Below are positions 1 through 11,934 of a stretch of 64,000 nt of DNA, piece by piece (the first letter of the stretch is position 1; each line of letters starts with the position of its first letter). The notes beneath the pieces were generated by a model. It did no database searches, was not told the DNA's origin, and was given only the letters and a program-made list of their open reading frames with translations. Source of the stretch: Doryteuthis pealeii (taxonomy: Eukaryota; Mollusca; Cephalopoda; Myopsida; Loliginidae); the NCBI GenBank assembly GCA_023376005.1, contig CM042181.1, positions 23,325,049 to 23,389,048 on the forward strand, read 5' to 3'. The position numbers were made by a program, and so were the translations under genes.

Positions 1-136
1 AAATAAAAAATGAAATGGAAACTTACTTTTATACCCCTCAAATAAAATGTGTGCATCTATTAATTATTAATCAAATGTATATAATTGTGTAAAATTTATT
101 TATTTTCAAACATTTTAGTTAACTTCATGTTACTGG

Positions 137-167
<31 letters not shown>

Positions 168-514
168 TGAGTAAAAAAGCAATTTTTAAAACTGCTTAAA
201 TTTTGAGTATATAAACACAGGGTTGTTTTTATTCTATGTATTAATGATTTTGACCATAAATTAATTACTCATTAATAGACTTACACAATCATTGAGAATA
301 TTGTGACATAATTTTGGTTACAGACAAAAATGCACACAATCTTCATAATTAATAGACATAAGTACATTTAAAATGTTTTCTTAGCTTTCATATATTTTTC
401 TTGCAAGTTGTGGATATAAAGGAAAAAAGTGTACAACACAAAAATTTACAATTAGTTCTAATCAATTATTATATATATCCATAGCTTACCAACTGTCTAT
501 TAGTCATCACACCA

Positions 515-592
515 AGAAGTCCTCCATGCAGCAGCCAGAATCCACACAGAGCTGACTGATATAGGTTAAACTAACCTAAATCAGTCAGCTCT
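515..592. repeat. Short inverted repeat beside a non-LTR snippet
   Basis: Positions 515-560 resemble the 3' end of the non-LTR fragment near 10510-10560 (shared GTCCTCCATGCAGCA and CAGAGCTGA). Positions 548-592 form a near-perfect hairpin whose arms are about 21 bases around a 3-base loop. No gene is visible in 1-850, which is otherwise AT-rich with an A-tract at 138-165. Confidence 0.4.
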
Positions 593-850
593 GATTTTGG
601 AAGGCAACTGAATAATTATCCCTAAGAGGATTAAGACCAGGGCTCAAGATTAAGGATGTCCCTGTATCCTGAGGACACTAGACACTAAACCCCAGGGTTT
701 TTTTTAATATATGAAAATGAAGTATAACTGATGATTAAAGGATGAAAATTGTGGATTTTTACATCATTTTGGGGTAATTTAAATTTTTTGAAAATTTATA
801 AATTTGTGAAGAAAATTAAAAAAATTTTTTTTTTTAATAATTGGTTAAAC

Positions 851-1110
851 ATAGATGCCGATAGGTACGCATCCTGTGTCATTGATGCACAACATTCTAA
901 AAGGATGCAGTAAAATCATATCCATGTGTCCCAGTGTTTTTCTTTTTTTTTTCTTCCCTCACCATTTCAATAGTTTCTTAGAAATGAATTACTCAGGTTA
1001 CACGGTAGAAGTTAGACAGCTTTAGTTGGGACCCATAAATTTTCTAGGGACTCATTCAAAGCAAATATATGCGTCCCAGGATGCACTAAATCAGCATCAC
1101 TGGGTTAAGT
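851..1110 (+). mobile_element. Family C MITE copy
   Basis: It starts with GATGCCGATAGGTACGCATC and ends with AAATCAGCATCACTGG, matching the copies at 27.8, 57.0, 57.5 and 58.0 kb. The ends are inverted versions of each other (CAGNGATGCTGATAG). CAG-type ends suggest a non-autonomous hAT-like element, but no clean 8 bp target duplication was confirmed here. It has no coding capacity. Confidence 0.5.
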
Positions 1111-1144
1111 AATAAGAATCAGCAACATTATCTTTATGTCTATT

Positions 1145-1690
1145 TTGTTTTACGGCATATCAACCTCAGTGGGTCATTTAATGCTGACAAAGTTTTGAAA
1201 TAGATTCAGTCATAATGGATAATCAAATTTTGTTTATAAATTCATGTCTTTCTATTTAATACATAAATGGGACCCTAACAGGCACTACCACTCCGGGTCA
1301 GAGTGGACTAGGGAGCAATGGTGATGAAGGGGTACTCCACATTACCCCAGACCTCCAAAACTGGAACCTCACCAGAGTTTAATGTCATTCCCAGGACATG
1401 TAGACCCTCAGCCACCGCCTTCTAGCACCCATATAATAAAAAAGGGTTGGGGCAATAATATAGGTGCTAGGGCTAGATGTGACTAGCGATTGATCGGAGG
1501 GAGCCTCTCCGACTGCCCGTCTAGCCTAAATAAGGTTTTAAGTGAATGTTACAGGTCATGGACTACTCATCCACCAAGACTCCGTCCTTAAGCATCAAGT
1601 GTCGCCACCCACGGCCAACAGGTGGGCCCATTTGGGGGAGTCTTACACCTCTGCAGAGGTGCAGTCTTTATTTTGGTTTGAACCAGAAAT
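1145..1690 (-). mobile_element. Family A retroposon (about 570 bp, A-rich tail)
   Basis: The copy begins with GTTTTACGGCATATCAACC and runs to GCAGAGGTGCAGTC. Related copies lie at 31.6, 36.7, 38.5, 52.5, 53.2, 54.6 and 58.5 kb. The sense strand is inferred as minus here, because the GCATATCAACC end is the constant one and reads in reverse as an A-rich tail (TAAAACAAAACAAAC). Truncated copies lose the other end, as 5'-truncated retroposons do. No open reading frame is conserved. Confidence 0.55.
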
Positions 1691-1901
1691 AAAACCATAA
1701 TTATCAGGTTTCATTTTAGTTTTTATGCTCTGTACTTTCTTCAATGACCTGAAAAATTGTCGTTATTTTCTTTTTAAAAAGAAAAACCTTCCTAGTTTCA
1801 TTGTTATTTTATTTATATATATATATATATTTTAAATACACGGACTACTATTTCAAGACTAAATAGAGCAAAATAAATATTTCCTAAATGTTTTAATAGT
1901 G

Positions 1902-1940
<39 letters not shown>

Positions 1941-2243
1941 ATTTATTAAGCTACTAACAACTAAAAGGTGATAAAGTAAAATAAAACACTATTTTGATTT
2001 CAGAACAGTTTAAAAATTGTGTTCCAGGACAGTGGTGAAAAAAGGTTAGTCTGTAGCACTATTCATGACAAATTCTAAAGTGAGAGCTCATTTCAAAATT
2101 TACAAAATACATAAAATAAAAATGTCATCTTAACAAATAACAATTGTTTGTTTGCTCAGAATAGCCCACCCATGAATTTTTATTCATTTGGTTAGACAAA
2201 AAATCATAGAGAAATGTAATATAGTGATAACTAGACTTACAGG

Positions 2244-2345
2244 TTTAATTTGTTCTGTTTGTAACAATTTTGTATATCAAATCAATTTTCCCCATTGAAA
2301 TAAACTGAAATGTCATTAATCCCTTCAAGCCCCCCCCCCCCATTT
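2244..2345 (+). mobile_element. Fragment of a Tigger-like MITE
   Basis: The stretch with TCAATTTTCCCCATTGAAAT matches 31290-31375, part of the element starting at 31257. A run of ten C closes it. Confidence 0.4.
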
Positions 2346-2477
2346 GTTACATTTTAAAAATAAAAATAGCACTGCATCCAAGAAAAAAAACAATGAAAGG
2401 GAATGTAATGAATTATGTGCTGTAATAGGTTTCAATGTTTATTTGTTTTTATAAATAAAATTTTACTTTTATTTGAA

Positions 2478-2675
2478 TGGCGAATGTACCTCGATATATA
2501 CGAGTGCCCAACGTAGAAGTTTTCAGAGTTATGGGCTGTCACTTGGTCAATTTTTAGTTTTGTGTTGTGAACTAAAAACCTTTAAATTTAGAAATTTAAA
2601 GGTTTTTAGTGCACTTATTAACATCAGCATATCTGAAGCTTAATTGTACCTCAAATTTTAGCTCACAACACAAAG

Positions 2676-2710
<35 letters not shown>

Positions 2711-2771
2711 GACAGCCCATAACTCAGAAAACTTCTACGTTGAGGCACTTGTATATCAAGGTACATTCACC
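2478..2771. mobile_element. Tigger/mariner-like MITE with inverted arms
   Basis: Left arm 2478-2560 (GTACCTCGATATATACGAG) and right arm 2705-2771 are inverted copies. Both carry the sequence reading GTGACAGCCCATAACTC on one strand. Inside is a second hairpin (CTTTAAATTTAGAAATTTAAAG) and an A-tract. 'Tigger-like' rests only on the GTACCTCG-type end sequence. Confidence 0.5.
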
Positions 2772-3079
2772 ATTTAAATAAAAGTTTCAATAATTTTCTT
2801 AATTTTATTTATGAACGGTTATGCCTCCCAAAATTACATATTTTTTGCTAAAATTTATCCATCAGCCATATTTCTTTATCCCTTCCTGCATACAAACATT
2901 GAGTTTAATGAAATATGATAATTTCAACCGGGGGTGGGGGTGTGCGTGAAAGGAATACGTATTTGATGAACAATATGTGAGACAGACAAAGCAGGGGATT
3001 GGTCATTTCTGTAAAACAATTTACAAACTTGTCCCGGGAGGGGGAGGGGGGGATTTTCAAGTGGAGAGGAGTTTTTCTG

Positions 3080-3535
3080 TTGTTTACGAAAAGCTGTATA
3101 AAGCTATGGTGCGGCCACGCTGGGAATTTGCATCACCACTCTGGAAACCCTACTTCACTCAGAACATTAACCTCCTGGAAATGGTACAAAGACATGCAAC
3201 GAAACGAAAATACCCTCCATCAAGCATCTGCCATATTCTTAATGTCTTGCTGCCCTGGGAATGGATTCATTGAAACAAATGTGCATACGGCCATTGACCA
3301 ACTTAGCAACAGCAACCTTGAGCACCTTTTTGATCTCCATCTTTCTAACACACGTGGGCATGCCTACAAAGTCAGAAAACAACATAGCCCATATGACTTT
3401 CGGAAACATTTTTTTCATGCTCAGAGTTGCTGAGACATGGAATAAACTGCCTGCAACCGTTGTAGGCAGCCGAAACACTGCATCTTTCAAAACCTCCATG
3501 CTTCCTGTAATTTGTTCCACACAATACCTGTTCTG
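3080..3535 (+). pseudogene. Non-LTR retrotransposon RT C-terminal fragment
   Basis: Two overlapping frames carry the typical carboxy-terminal region of a CR1/L2-type reverse transcriptase ORF. One reads KAMVRPRWEFASPLWKPYF then LLEMVQRHATK. The next, after frameshifts, reads HVGMPTKSENN then AETWNKLPATVVGSRNTASF, ending near 3535. It is truncated at the 5' end and frameshifted, so it is dead. Related tails occur at 8.2-9.3 kb. It overlaps no host exon. Confidence 0.75.
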
Positions 3536-3697
3536 ACATTAGTACATTATTCTTAGTACTATAGATGAACAAATATTCATTATCATAAGTGTATCAGCTG
3601 TTAAATATTGTTTCATCAAGATTGGCCCATTAGTCCAAGGGACTAAAAAACCCCAAATAAATTAAGATTAGTTTGGCAGTTTGTGGCAATAAACTTA

Positions 3698-4285
<588 letters not shown>

Positions 4286-4539
4286 AAAAATTGTACGCAA
4301 TAAATTTCATTATTTTTTCTTCTTAATATAAGGAAGATGGGAGAGGATTAACCTTGAACCCGCCAATTAGACGTCTAATATGCCAGAAATAAAATTTGAT
4401 ACTTTGATCATTCGCTCCAATTTAGTCAAGATTAAACATCCAGGTAACACAGTTGGATTATACTAAGTGATTACAAATCAATTAACAGGTGCACATGTTC
4501 GAAAATAAGAGGTGTATCAACAGTTTGTTTATTAGTTGG

Positions 4540-4745
4540 TTTTACAGCATATCAATCTCTGTGGGTCATTTAATGCCAACAAAGTTTTGAAATAAATTAA
4601 TTGTTACTCATTCTTTTTTATAAACATTTGTTTCTATTTAACCCATGAAGATGGGGTGTGGATACCCCCTTGCAGAAAATAAGTGTCTCCTAAGCCCCAC
4701 CAATAGGGCGGCAGATTAACAGTCAGACTCATTGTTTGGGGAGAT
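4540..4745 (-). mobile_element. Family A retroposon fragment
   Basis: It contains TTTACAGCATATCAATCTC and the GTGGGTCATTTAATGCC motif of family A, followed by a diverged remainder. It is truncated and has no coding content. Confidence 0.4.
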
Positions 4746-4785
4746 TATTCATTGGCCATTTGCCACAAAAACAAAAAGTATTAAA

Positions 4786-4956
4786 CTAGGTATACCCAAA
4801 TTTTCGTCTGCTTTTCATTTCTAAATTGAATCAAAATTAAATCGATTAATAAATCACCGAAAATTTCATTAAAATCGGATAATTCTGATTTTTGGTAATT
4901 TTTTTCAACGTGGGGTATTAGTTTTGTAAAAATTAATTTTTCGACAAATTGGGTAT
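4786..4956. mobile_element. Family E MITE, short form
   Basis: The ends read AGGTATACCCAAATTTTCG and ATTGGGTATACCT, an inverted pair, with an internal ATCGGATAATTCTGATTTTT segment. The flanks both contain TATTAAAC. A longer relative lies at 5000-6010 and a related end near 26290-26305. Confidence 0.5.
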
Positions 4957-4999
4957 ACCTATATTAAACTATTTTCTGAAGACTGAAACGATATATGTT

Positions 5000-6010
5000 A
5001 GCTATACCCAAAAATTCTTCTGCTATTCATTTTAAAAACAAATTAAAATTAATTAAATCTATTATTTAAGGTCAAACTTTTGTCTAAAACGATAAGTAGT
5101 AACATAATGACCATCATTAAAAAAAGGAAAAATATTACATATGGAATTTATTTTTAATACGTTTAAAGGATTTTTTGTCAATTTCGATCCATTCGGCCAT
5201 TTTGGCTCTTTTTAAATGGCATGTAATGGTTTGTTTACAAATTTAATGTAACATTCGCAAAAAAAATTTTACCAAAAATCAGGGAATTATCCGATTTTAA
5301 TGAAATTTTCAGTGATTTATCAATTAATGAATTTTATAATGCATCAGTTATTTTATTTCAAAACTTTTAAATAGTTTGCTATGAAAAATTAATATATATA
5401 ATTAATTTAAAATAAAAATATTCTGATGTTAAGTTTAAAATGTTGTATTTTTAGATTCTAGAAATAAATATCTATTTAATGCAAACCTTATTTTAGTCAA
5501 AGTATACGTTTTGAAGAAAAACTATTGAAAATGTACCCCCCCCCCCCTTTTAAGCAGAAAAAATATCGATGTATAATTTTTTCTTTTATAAGATAATAGT
5601 CAATTAAATAATTATCGAAATGAGTAAAAAAGAAATCTCCAAAAATTAATTATTTCTTTTACATTTTATTTTCCGATACTTATTTTCTTATAAAATATTC
5701 CACTTAATTTTTAAAAAATTCGGTCTTATCTTTTTATTTATACTGTAATTTAGTATCAAACAAGGATTAACTCGCCAATATTTGACACCCCCAAAGTAAG
5801 GGGGGGGGGGTAAAAATTAAGTGACCTGAAAAAAATGAGAAAGTTTTGAAATAAAATAAATGCATTATAAAGATTATTCATTGATAAATTTTCATTAAAA
5901 TCCGATAATTCCCTGATTTTTGGTAAATTATTTTCTGTAGGAGGGGGGGGGGCTAAAGTCATTTTGTCAAAAACGCATTTTAGGACCATTTTGGGTATAC
6001 CTATTATAAA
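5000..6010. mobile_element. Family E MITE, long or nested form
   Basis: It starts with AGCTATACCCAAAAATTC and ends with TTTTGGGTATACCTATT. Inside, the ATTATCCGATTTTAATGAAA segment at 5285-5320 recurs inverted at 5890-5925, so this is a long imperfect fold-back. G and C runs (5537-5547, 5801-5810, 5942-5952) probably arose by slippage. No protein is encoded. Confidence 0.45.
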
Positions 6011-6241
6011 AATTGATAAATTTAACATGGCTAATCTTGGACTCCCGAAATATGACCAACCACTAATAAATCAATTCATACTTGATTTTTCTTAATAAAC
6101 CAAGTTTTCTAAATATATATGTTGAAAAGCATTTATCATAAATGGAAAAAATATTGTTCGGATAAAAAATGTTCGGCATTTCAATAAATAAGTTTTTATC
6201 CATACATTTTCTTTCCAAAACATAATTGCCGGATTCACTTC

Positions 6242-6274
6242 CATCTTTCTCATATATATATATATATATATATA
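6242..6274. repeat. (TA)n microsatellite
   Basis: A pure TA run in predicted intron 1 of POLR2L. The region 6011-6890 is otherwise AT-rich with no gene, element end or RNA feature that I can identify. Confidence 0.8.
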
Positions 6275-6905
6275 AAATATCCCAAGAATTGTAAAAAGCA
6301 AACAAGAAAATTATCTATGTAAACATTAAACATGGTGGTCCGAAATTATTGTCATCTCCTACATAATTTTTAGAAGTAAAATAGTCAATCCGGAAATCTA
6401 GAAAATAATTTGAGTTTTTAAAGATTTTTTAGGGGGCAAAACAATTAGATAACTTATATGAGTTATGATTTATTAATTTGTTTTAATAAGTTATATTATT
6501 AAAATAAAAAATAATGAAAATCAAAACAATATGTAAGGGTGACAAGACATTTGGACCACCCGTTACGTAGAAATTGTTTTGGAAAATTCTAGAATATTTC
6601 CACCCCCAACCATTTGAAAGTTTATAGTTAATTTCTATATTTGCAATATATTGAAAAATAAACATTTAAATTAATAAACTTTTACATAATTATTTTTGTA
6701 TTTTATGCAGTTGTTTTATGTTTTTTTTCTACGAATAAAGAAAACGTAATTTTTGTTTCAAATTTACACGTGGGTAAAAAAAAAAAAAAATCAATTACAT
6801 TTCTTTAATATAGATAGAAAAAAATTAAATTTTCTTAAAATGATGCTGTTCTGATTATAAAACAAACCAGGAGATAATTCACACGGATGAATAAATTTTA
6901 CTTAC

Positions 6906-7000
6906 CAAAATTACAGGAAACAATGAAAAACAAAACTGGTATCGGCTTATTTTCTATTTGAAATGGTGGTTTATAAAACTCCGGTACATGCGCAACGAAA
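6906..7000 (-). other. POLR2L: Predicted non-coding first exon of POLR2L
   Basis: On the minus strand a consensus GTAAGT donor lies at 6905-6900, after a stretch that starts near the promoter motifs at 6989-7010. The only ATG inside (6990-6988) opens a 12-codon frame closed by TAG before the donor, so the exon is probably 5' UTR. Splicing from 6906 to the acceptor at 3811 would remove a 3.1 kb intron and place the POLR2L ATG 18 bases into exon 2. The start of the exon is an estimate. Confidence 0.5.
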
Positions 7001-7012
7001 TACTTCCGGTTT
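6985..7012 (-). promoter_or_regulatory. POLR2L: Putative TATA-less promoter with NRF1-like and ETS motifs
   Basis: CATGCGCA at 6987-6994 fits an NRF1 half-site. ACCGGAAGT on the minus strand (7010-7002) is a perfect ETS/GABP site. The pair is typical of housekeeping promoters and sits just upstream of the predicted first exon. Whether transcription also leaves toward the right is unknown. Confidence 0.5.
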
Positions 7013-7283
7013 CTAAACCAAGGACAGATAACTTCTTGTTAATTTTATTTTATTTTGTTTTTATTTAATTTTATATTTATTTATTTATTATTTATTTTAT
7101 CTTATTTTTTATTTCATTTTATTTTATTTATTTATTTATTTTTTAAATCTATTTATCATCATCATTATCTTTTGCCTTTTGTTTAGTACAATTCCTTACC
7201 GGGTAAGACTTACCCATTTCCCGAGATGTAGAGTAAGAGAAAGTTGTGAATATATACATTGCACATATATTCTGATGTTATAA

Positions 7284-7522
7284 GAGCTGGTTTAGCTCAG
7301 TTGGTAGAGCACTTGCCTAGGAATCACAAGGTTCCTGGTTTGATACTGGCCCTCACCACCTCAGCGTATGAGTAGTACAGTGATCTATGCAGTAAAGTGA
7401 TAAACTGATGCTCCACCTCAGACGCAAAACAATCTCTTTGGTCTAGCATTAATGAAAAGGGGATAGACTCCCTCGCTGACTTGCTGATACTGACATTAGG
7501 CCACCCCAACTACTTTACTTTT
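7284..7522 (+). mobile_element. tRNA-derived SINE, family T1
   Basis: The head has a Pol III A box (TTTAGCTCAGTTGG) and a weak B box region (GGTTCCTGGTTTGATACTGG). The body carries CTCCACCTCAGACGC, and the tail GGCCACCCCAAC then CTTTACTT. Other copies lie at 9440, 14519 and, inverted, 44608. It is non-coding. Confidence 0.8.
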
Positions 7523-7602
7523 TTTATTCTGATGTTAAGTGATACTTAACATGTCCAAAATTTAAAAACAAATTTTTTTTCTTTTTAATTTTTTTTTACT
7601 AG

Positions 7603-7826
7603 GTTGAAATAGGGTTATTTCCTATAAGTCTAACATAAACAAAGGGGAACCACTCTTGACTGATAAATTATTTATTTATTTATCTATTAAGAAAAAAGAA
7701 GATGGGGTTAGAGTTAGGGTTTAGGATTAGGTTTAGGGTTAGTTTAATGGGAAAATAAATAAATAATTTATCAGTAAAGAGTGGTTCCCTTTGTTTATGT
7801 TAGACTTATAGGAAATAACCTGAAAT
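7603..7826. mobile_element. MITE with about 66 bp inverted arms and a telomere-like core
   Basis: Left arm (7611-7680) and right arm (7755-7822) share GGTTATTTCCTATAAGTC and CTTTGTTTATGTTAGAC in opposite orientation. The core contains TTAGGG-type runs (7704-7742). The outermost bases read GAAATAGGGTTATTTCC against GGAAATAACCTGAAATAG. Confidence 0.6.
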
Positions 7827-7866
7827 AGATCACTAAGCAGGCCTAAGCCTATTCTAGTTGTGACCA

Positions 7867-8083
7867 GGTTTGAATTCATAGTTTTTCTTCTTCTAGACTG
7901 GTTGCCTAACCAAGGTTAAAGAGCCTAGTCTGCCATACTATTTATCCATAGCTGGAGGGAGAATAGTTGGATTCATACCTTTCCCGACGGTATTAGCACT
8001 ATGTGAACTGTGGCTTCGTCCAAGAATTGAACTCGGGTTGACAAGTCCATTTCCAGTGATTCTAACCATTACACCGCCATGCT
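7867..8083 (-). mobile_element. tRNA-derived SINE, family T2
   Basis: Read on the minus strand, the head GGTGTAATGGTTAGAATCAC is an A-box region and GAGTTCAATTCTTGGACG a B-box region. It is followed by GAAAGGTATGAATCCAACTA and a body ending in GAAGAAAAACTATGAATTC. Related copies lie at 28.3, 28.6, 32.8, 40.6, 45.2, 46.0 and 51.8 kb. Confidence 0.75.
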
Positions 8084-8169
8084 TCGCTTTGATAAGACTC
8101 TCTTGAGTAGATGAACATTTCTACATAAAGCAATTTTTAAAAGTTTCTTGTAAATTAGGGATATGTGGG

Positions 8170-8510
8170 ATTTTATAATAATAATGAAATTTATTGTGTA
8201 CAGTGCTCAGGTGCACTACAACTCATCAAAGTCTCATGTCAAGTACACAGAATAATGTATTAGTGTCAGGAACATGAATAGTTTACAGTAGTAATATGCA
8301 TGTATGTGTGCGCATGTGTGCATATGTGTGTGGAGAAGGGCATCAGGTATAGTGTCGGTGGACTACAGGAAGCATGGAGGCTTTGAATTCCATGCCTCCG
8401 CAATTCTGAGCGTGAAAAAATGTTTCCAAAAGTCATGTGAGCAGTGTTGTTTTTTGACTTTGTAGGCATACCCATGTGTGTTAGAAAGATCAAAAAGGTG
8501 CTCATGGTTC
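8170..8510 (-). pseudogene. Non-LTR retrotransposon 3' end, copy 1
   Basis: Minus-strand translation gives the RT tail motif around LTHMGMPTKSKNNTAHMTFG, with an internal deletion compared with the copy at 8960-9300. The 3' UTR (ATGTATTAGTGTCAGGAAC on plus) is shared by both copies. It ends in a short ATT-rich tail at 8172-8190. It is dead. Confidence 0.65.
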
Positions 8511-8764
8511 TGGTGCTCCAATTATCATAGGCATAACAGTAGTTTTAAGATGACACTTTTTTTTAAATTTCAATTTCAAAATCTTTAAATTTTACCACAT
8601 TCATTAATACAGGGTTTTCCAAATAGGAATGCAAAATACCATTTTGTGTCAGATAACATTTTTGTTTTCTGTTAATATTAAGGATACTGTCTGTTTCACA
8701 TCATTTTTTGTAGGGTTATGCAACTTTTAGTTTGTTATGATATTTTTTCTTTACCATTTGTTTC

Positions 8765-8945
8765 ATTTTTAACACATGTGGGTATGCCTATAAAGTCAGA
8801 AAACAACATAGCTCACATGACTTTAGGAAACATTTTTTCAGTTGTTGAAGCATGGAATAAACTACCTGCATCTGTTGTAGGCTGCCAAAACACTGCATCT
8901 TTCAGAGCCTCTATGCTTCCTGTAAATCGACAACAATATATTTGA
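8765..8945 (+). pseudogene. Non-LTR RT tail fragment in opposite orientation
   Basis: It encodes HVGMPIKSENNIAHM then EAWNKLPASVVGCQNTASF, the same RT tail as the flanking minus-strand copies. It is truncated at both ends. Confidence 0.65.
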
Positions 8946-8959
8946 TACCCCCATCCATA

Positions 8960-9300
8960 CACATCAAAGTCTCATGTCAAGTACACAGAATAATGTATTA
9001 GTGTCAGGAATATGAACAGTTTACAGTAGTAATATGCATGTATGTGTGCGCGTGTGCATATGTGTGTGGAGAGGGGCATTAGGTATAGTGTCGGCGAACT
9101 ACAGGAAGCATGGAGGCTTTGAAAGATTTAGTGTTTCGGCAGCCTACAACAGACGTGGGCAGCTTATTCCATGCCTCCGCAATTCTGAGCGTGAAAAAAA
9201 ATTTCCGAAAGTCACATGAGTAGTGCTGTTTTCTGACTTTGTAGGCATGCCCACATGTGTTGGAAAGATGGAGATCAAAAAGGTGCTCAAGAGTTGCTGT
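8960..9300 (-). pseudogene. Non-LTR retrotransposon 3' end, copy 2
   Basis: Minus-strand translation contains LEHLFDLHLSNTCGHAYKV and AEAWNKLPTSVVGCRNTKSF, then a 3' UTR matching copy 1 nearly base for base. Three fragments of one family in 1.1 kb, one inverted, point to nested insertion or rearrangement. Confidence 0.7.
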
Positions 9301-9439
9301 GGTTAAGATGATTATGTGGATCACTTTTATCAAACTTTTTTGGAAGTCATTATCGAAAGTTTGAAATTTATCTGATTACTTTTTGGAAAATACAGAAATT
9401 TTAAAATTAATTAAAAAAAATATTGTTTATTAATTTCAA

Positions 9440-9697
9440 GGGCCGGGTTAGCTCAGTCGGTAGAGCATTCGGCTAGAAACTACAAGGTTCCTAGTTCATT
9501 CCCGGCCCTCACCAACTCAGCATATGAATAGCACAGGGATCTGTGCGGTAAAGTAAGGAGCTGATGGTAGGTGTGACGCTCCACCTCAGACGCAAAAACA
9601 ATCTCTTTGATCTAGCACTAATGAAAAAGGGGATAGACTCCTTTGCTGATTGGCTGATACCGACTTTAGGCCACCCCAACGACTTTACTTTACTTTA
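9440..9697 (+). mobile_element. tRNA-derived SINE, family T1
   Basis: GGTTAGCTCAGTCGG (A box) and CTAGTTCATTCCCGG (B box region) are followed by the family body and the tail GACTTTACTTTACTTTA. Confidence 0.85.
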
Positions 9698-9812
9698 TTA
9701 ATTTAAGTTCAAATTAATCCATCAGAAAATCAGGTTTAAATTAACAATAAAGATACTGTTATCACTTTCAGGAAATAGTATGGATTGAACCCATGTAAAT
9801 GGTATAATCTTC

Positions 9813-9849
9813 ACACACACACGCACGCGCACGCACGCGCACGCACACA
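9813..9849. repeat. (CA)n / CACG simple repeat
   Basis: Alternating ACACACGCACGCGC-type purine-pyrimidine sequence. The region 9850-10420 shows no gene. Confidence 0.8.
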
Positions 9850-10423
9850 CGGCTAAAACCTCCACTTTTTATGGAGCCAACCAAATTAAACGAGCAATTG
9901 ATCAACGATAAAAACAAAAACTGTCGTTAAGTGATAGAAGGGAGGTAACTCATAAAGTCTTCATTTAAAACTGGAAAAAGACATTTTCAAAGCACTCTCA
10001 TGAATATTAAGAATAAAAATAATGACAAAAAAAAAAAAAAAGCAATAATTTCGACATACTTCTGAGTTAGAGAAGTGGTTTGTCAGATGAACAGGATGTA
10101 GTTTCATTCCAGATTATTAAGCCAATAAAAACGGACCTTAACTAAAGAAATTCTAGAATTTGGCGACTCTGAAGTTTGGAGATTGTCTGCCAGAGATAAT
10201 ATTTAAGATAAGATTGGATTGGATTGGATTCTTTGTTTAATGGCCTTCTTGGGTTATTTAATGGTTATTTAATGATTATTTAATGATCATTTAGTTAAAT
10301 TTAATGGTTAATTATTTTATTTAATTTTATTTAATGGTTATTTAATTTATTCAATTAATTTGATAATTATTCAATTTTTATCTTTATAATTGACATAATA
10401 TAATTATAATCTTTATAATTAAT

Positions 10424-11010
10424 ATCATCATCATCATCATCATGTCGTGCTGTTAGCACGGATATCCATGACAATCTCTCTCCATCCGTCCCTATCGCTC
10501 ATCATTCTCGGGAGGTCCTCCATGCAGCATTCTGTATCCGCTCAGAGCTGATCAATGTACGTCTTTGTTGGTCGGCCCACACTGGCGTGCCCAAGTGCTG
10601 GCTTCCACAGGAGGACGTCGCTTATGAGTTCGTCCTTGCTTCTCCAGTAGTGTCCTGCGTGTCTTGTCCGTCTTACTCGGATGGTTTGGGTGATATGTGG
10701 CAGGTGGCCGTACAGCTGTTTTCTCGTGGGGTGCTGTTTCCACGTCTTGTTCAGGATCGCACACAGCATTCTTGTGCAGCTCCCATCTAGTTTATTCTCT
10801 AGTCGCTTCATTAGGGTCCAGGTGGTGCAGCCATACAGCAGCACTGATATAACAATGGCCTGGAAGAACTGTCTCTTTAACTTGTCTGTGAAATTGGATT
10901 TCCATATGACTGATAATTTATTTATAGCGGCACACGCCTTTCCTATGCGTGCATTAATGTCGTTTTCTGTGGAGATGTTACTGCCTAAGTATCTAAATTG
11001 TTCTAAAAAT
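10424..11010 (-). pseudogene. Non-LTR retrotransposon RT C-terminal region, trinucleotide 3' tail
   Basis: Minus-strand reading gives FRYLGSNISTENDINARIG, then LLYGCTTWTLMKRLENKLDG, RKQLYGHLPHITQTIRVRR, RRTRHAGHYWRSKDELISDV and, after a frameshift near 10540, EDLPRMMSDRDGWREIVMDI. This block is common to the end of a non-LTR ORF2 in many invertebrates. It stops in an ATG/ATC trinucleotide tail at 10424-10443. It is 5'-truncated at about 11010. The frameshift and truncation make it non-autonomous. Confidence 0.8.
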
Positions 11011-11860
11011 AATTAATATAATATAATTATAATATAATTTTATTTTTATAACTTAATGGTTATTTAATGGTTATTTAATTATCATTTAGTCAAATTTAAT
11101 GGTTAATTATTTAATTTAATTTTATTTAATGGTTATCTAATCTTTATTTGAATTCTATTTAATGGTTATTTAATTTATTCTTGATTATTTAATGCCAAAG
11201 CCATCCTCGTAGAGGAACAGTAGTGGTACTATTTAACCCATAGCTGGGACAATAAGGGGTTCATACCTTTCCTAAGGGTATTAGTCTGAAAGTGAATCTA
11301 ATAGCATGACTAGAGAAAACATGGTTACAACAATATAGCAGGCCAGTACATTAGCCATAACTCCACGGGGACTCCCCATTTAAGATAAGAAAAAAATCGC
11401 AAAATTTCACTGAGTTTCAAAAAATGTAAACAGGATAATATATCTGTGGAGATTAAAATAAAATTAAAATTAAAAAATTAAAAAAACAATTTCGCCTTAA
11501 GTTTTCACACAGGAAGTACCCTCCAAGCATGTGCCGGAAAAAGGACCCACTTCCAACCACCAAGATAATCTCTCAGCCATTCGGACTTAGGCCTTAAATG
11601 GGACCAGACACTATTCCTGGACAGGAAGAAATTTCCTCTCCATGTGGTGGCTATGACTTGTGAATAAAGCCTAAATCCTAAAACTACCTTTTGTCTTTGT
11701 CTCTTCATTTTCTTTTCTTTAATTCCTTTTCAGCGCAACCACCAAATATAATGGATTAAAAGCAAAGCCTGTGAACATGCACCAAGAATAATCACAGACC
11801 TTTAATTGGTCACATCTTGCTTTTGCGGAGGTAAATACATACAAAGCATATACACACATG

Positions 11861-11891
<31 letters not shown>

Positions 11892-11934
11892 GTAGATCTA
11901 GACAGGAGATGCAACTGGTGCATATTACCTCTGA

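Noticed and set aside
7284..7360. Functional tRNA gene at the SINE head
   Set aside because: No acceptor or anticodon stem pairing over a tRNA-length stretch, and the sequence continues into a repeated SINE body.
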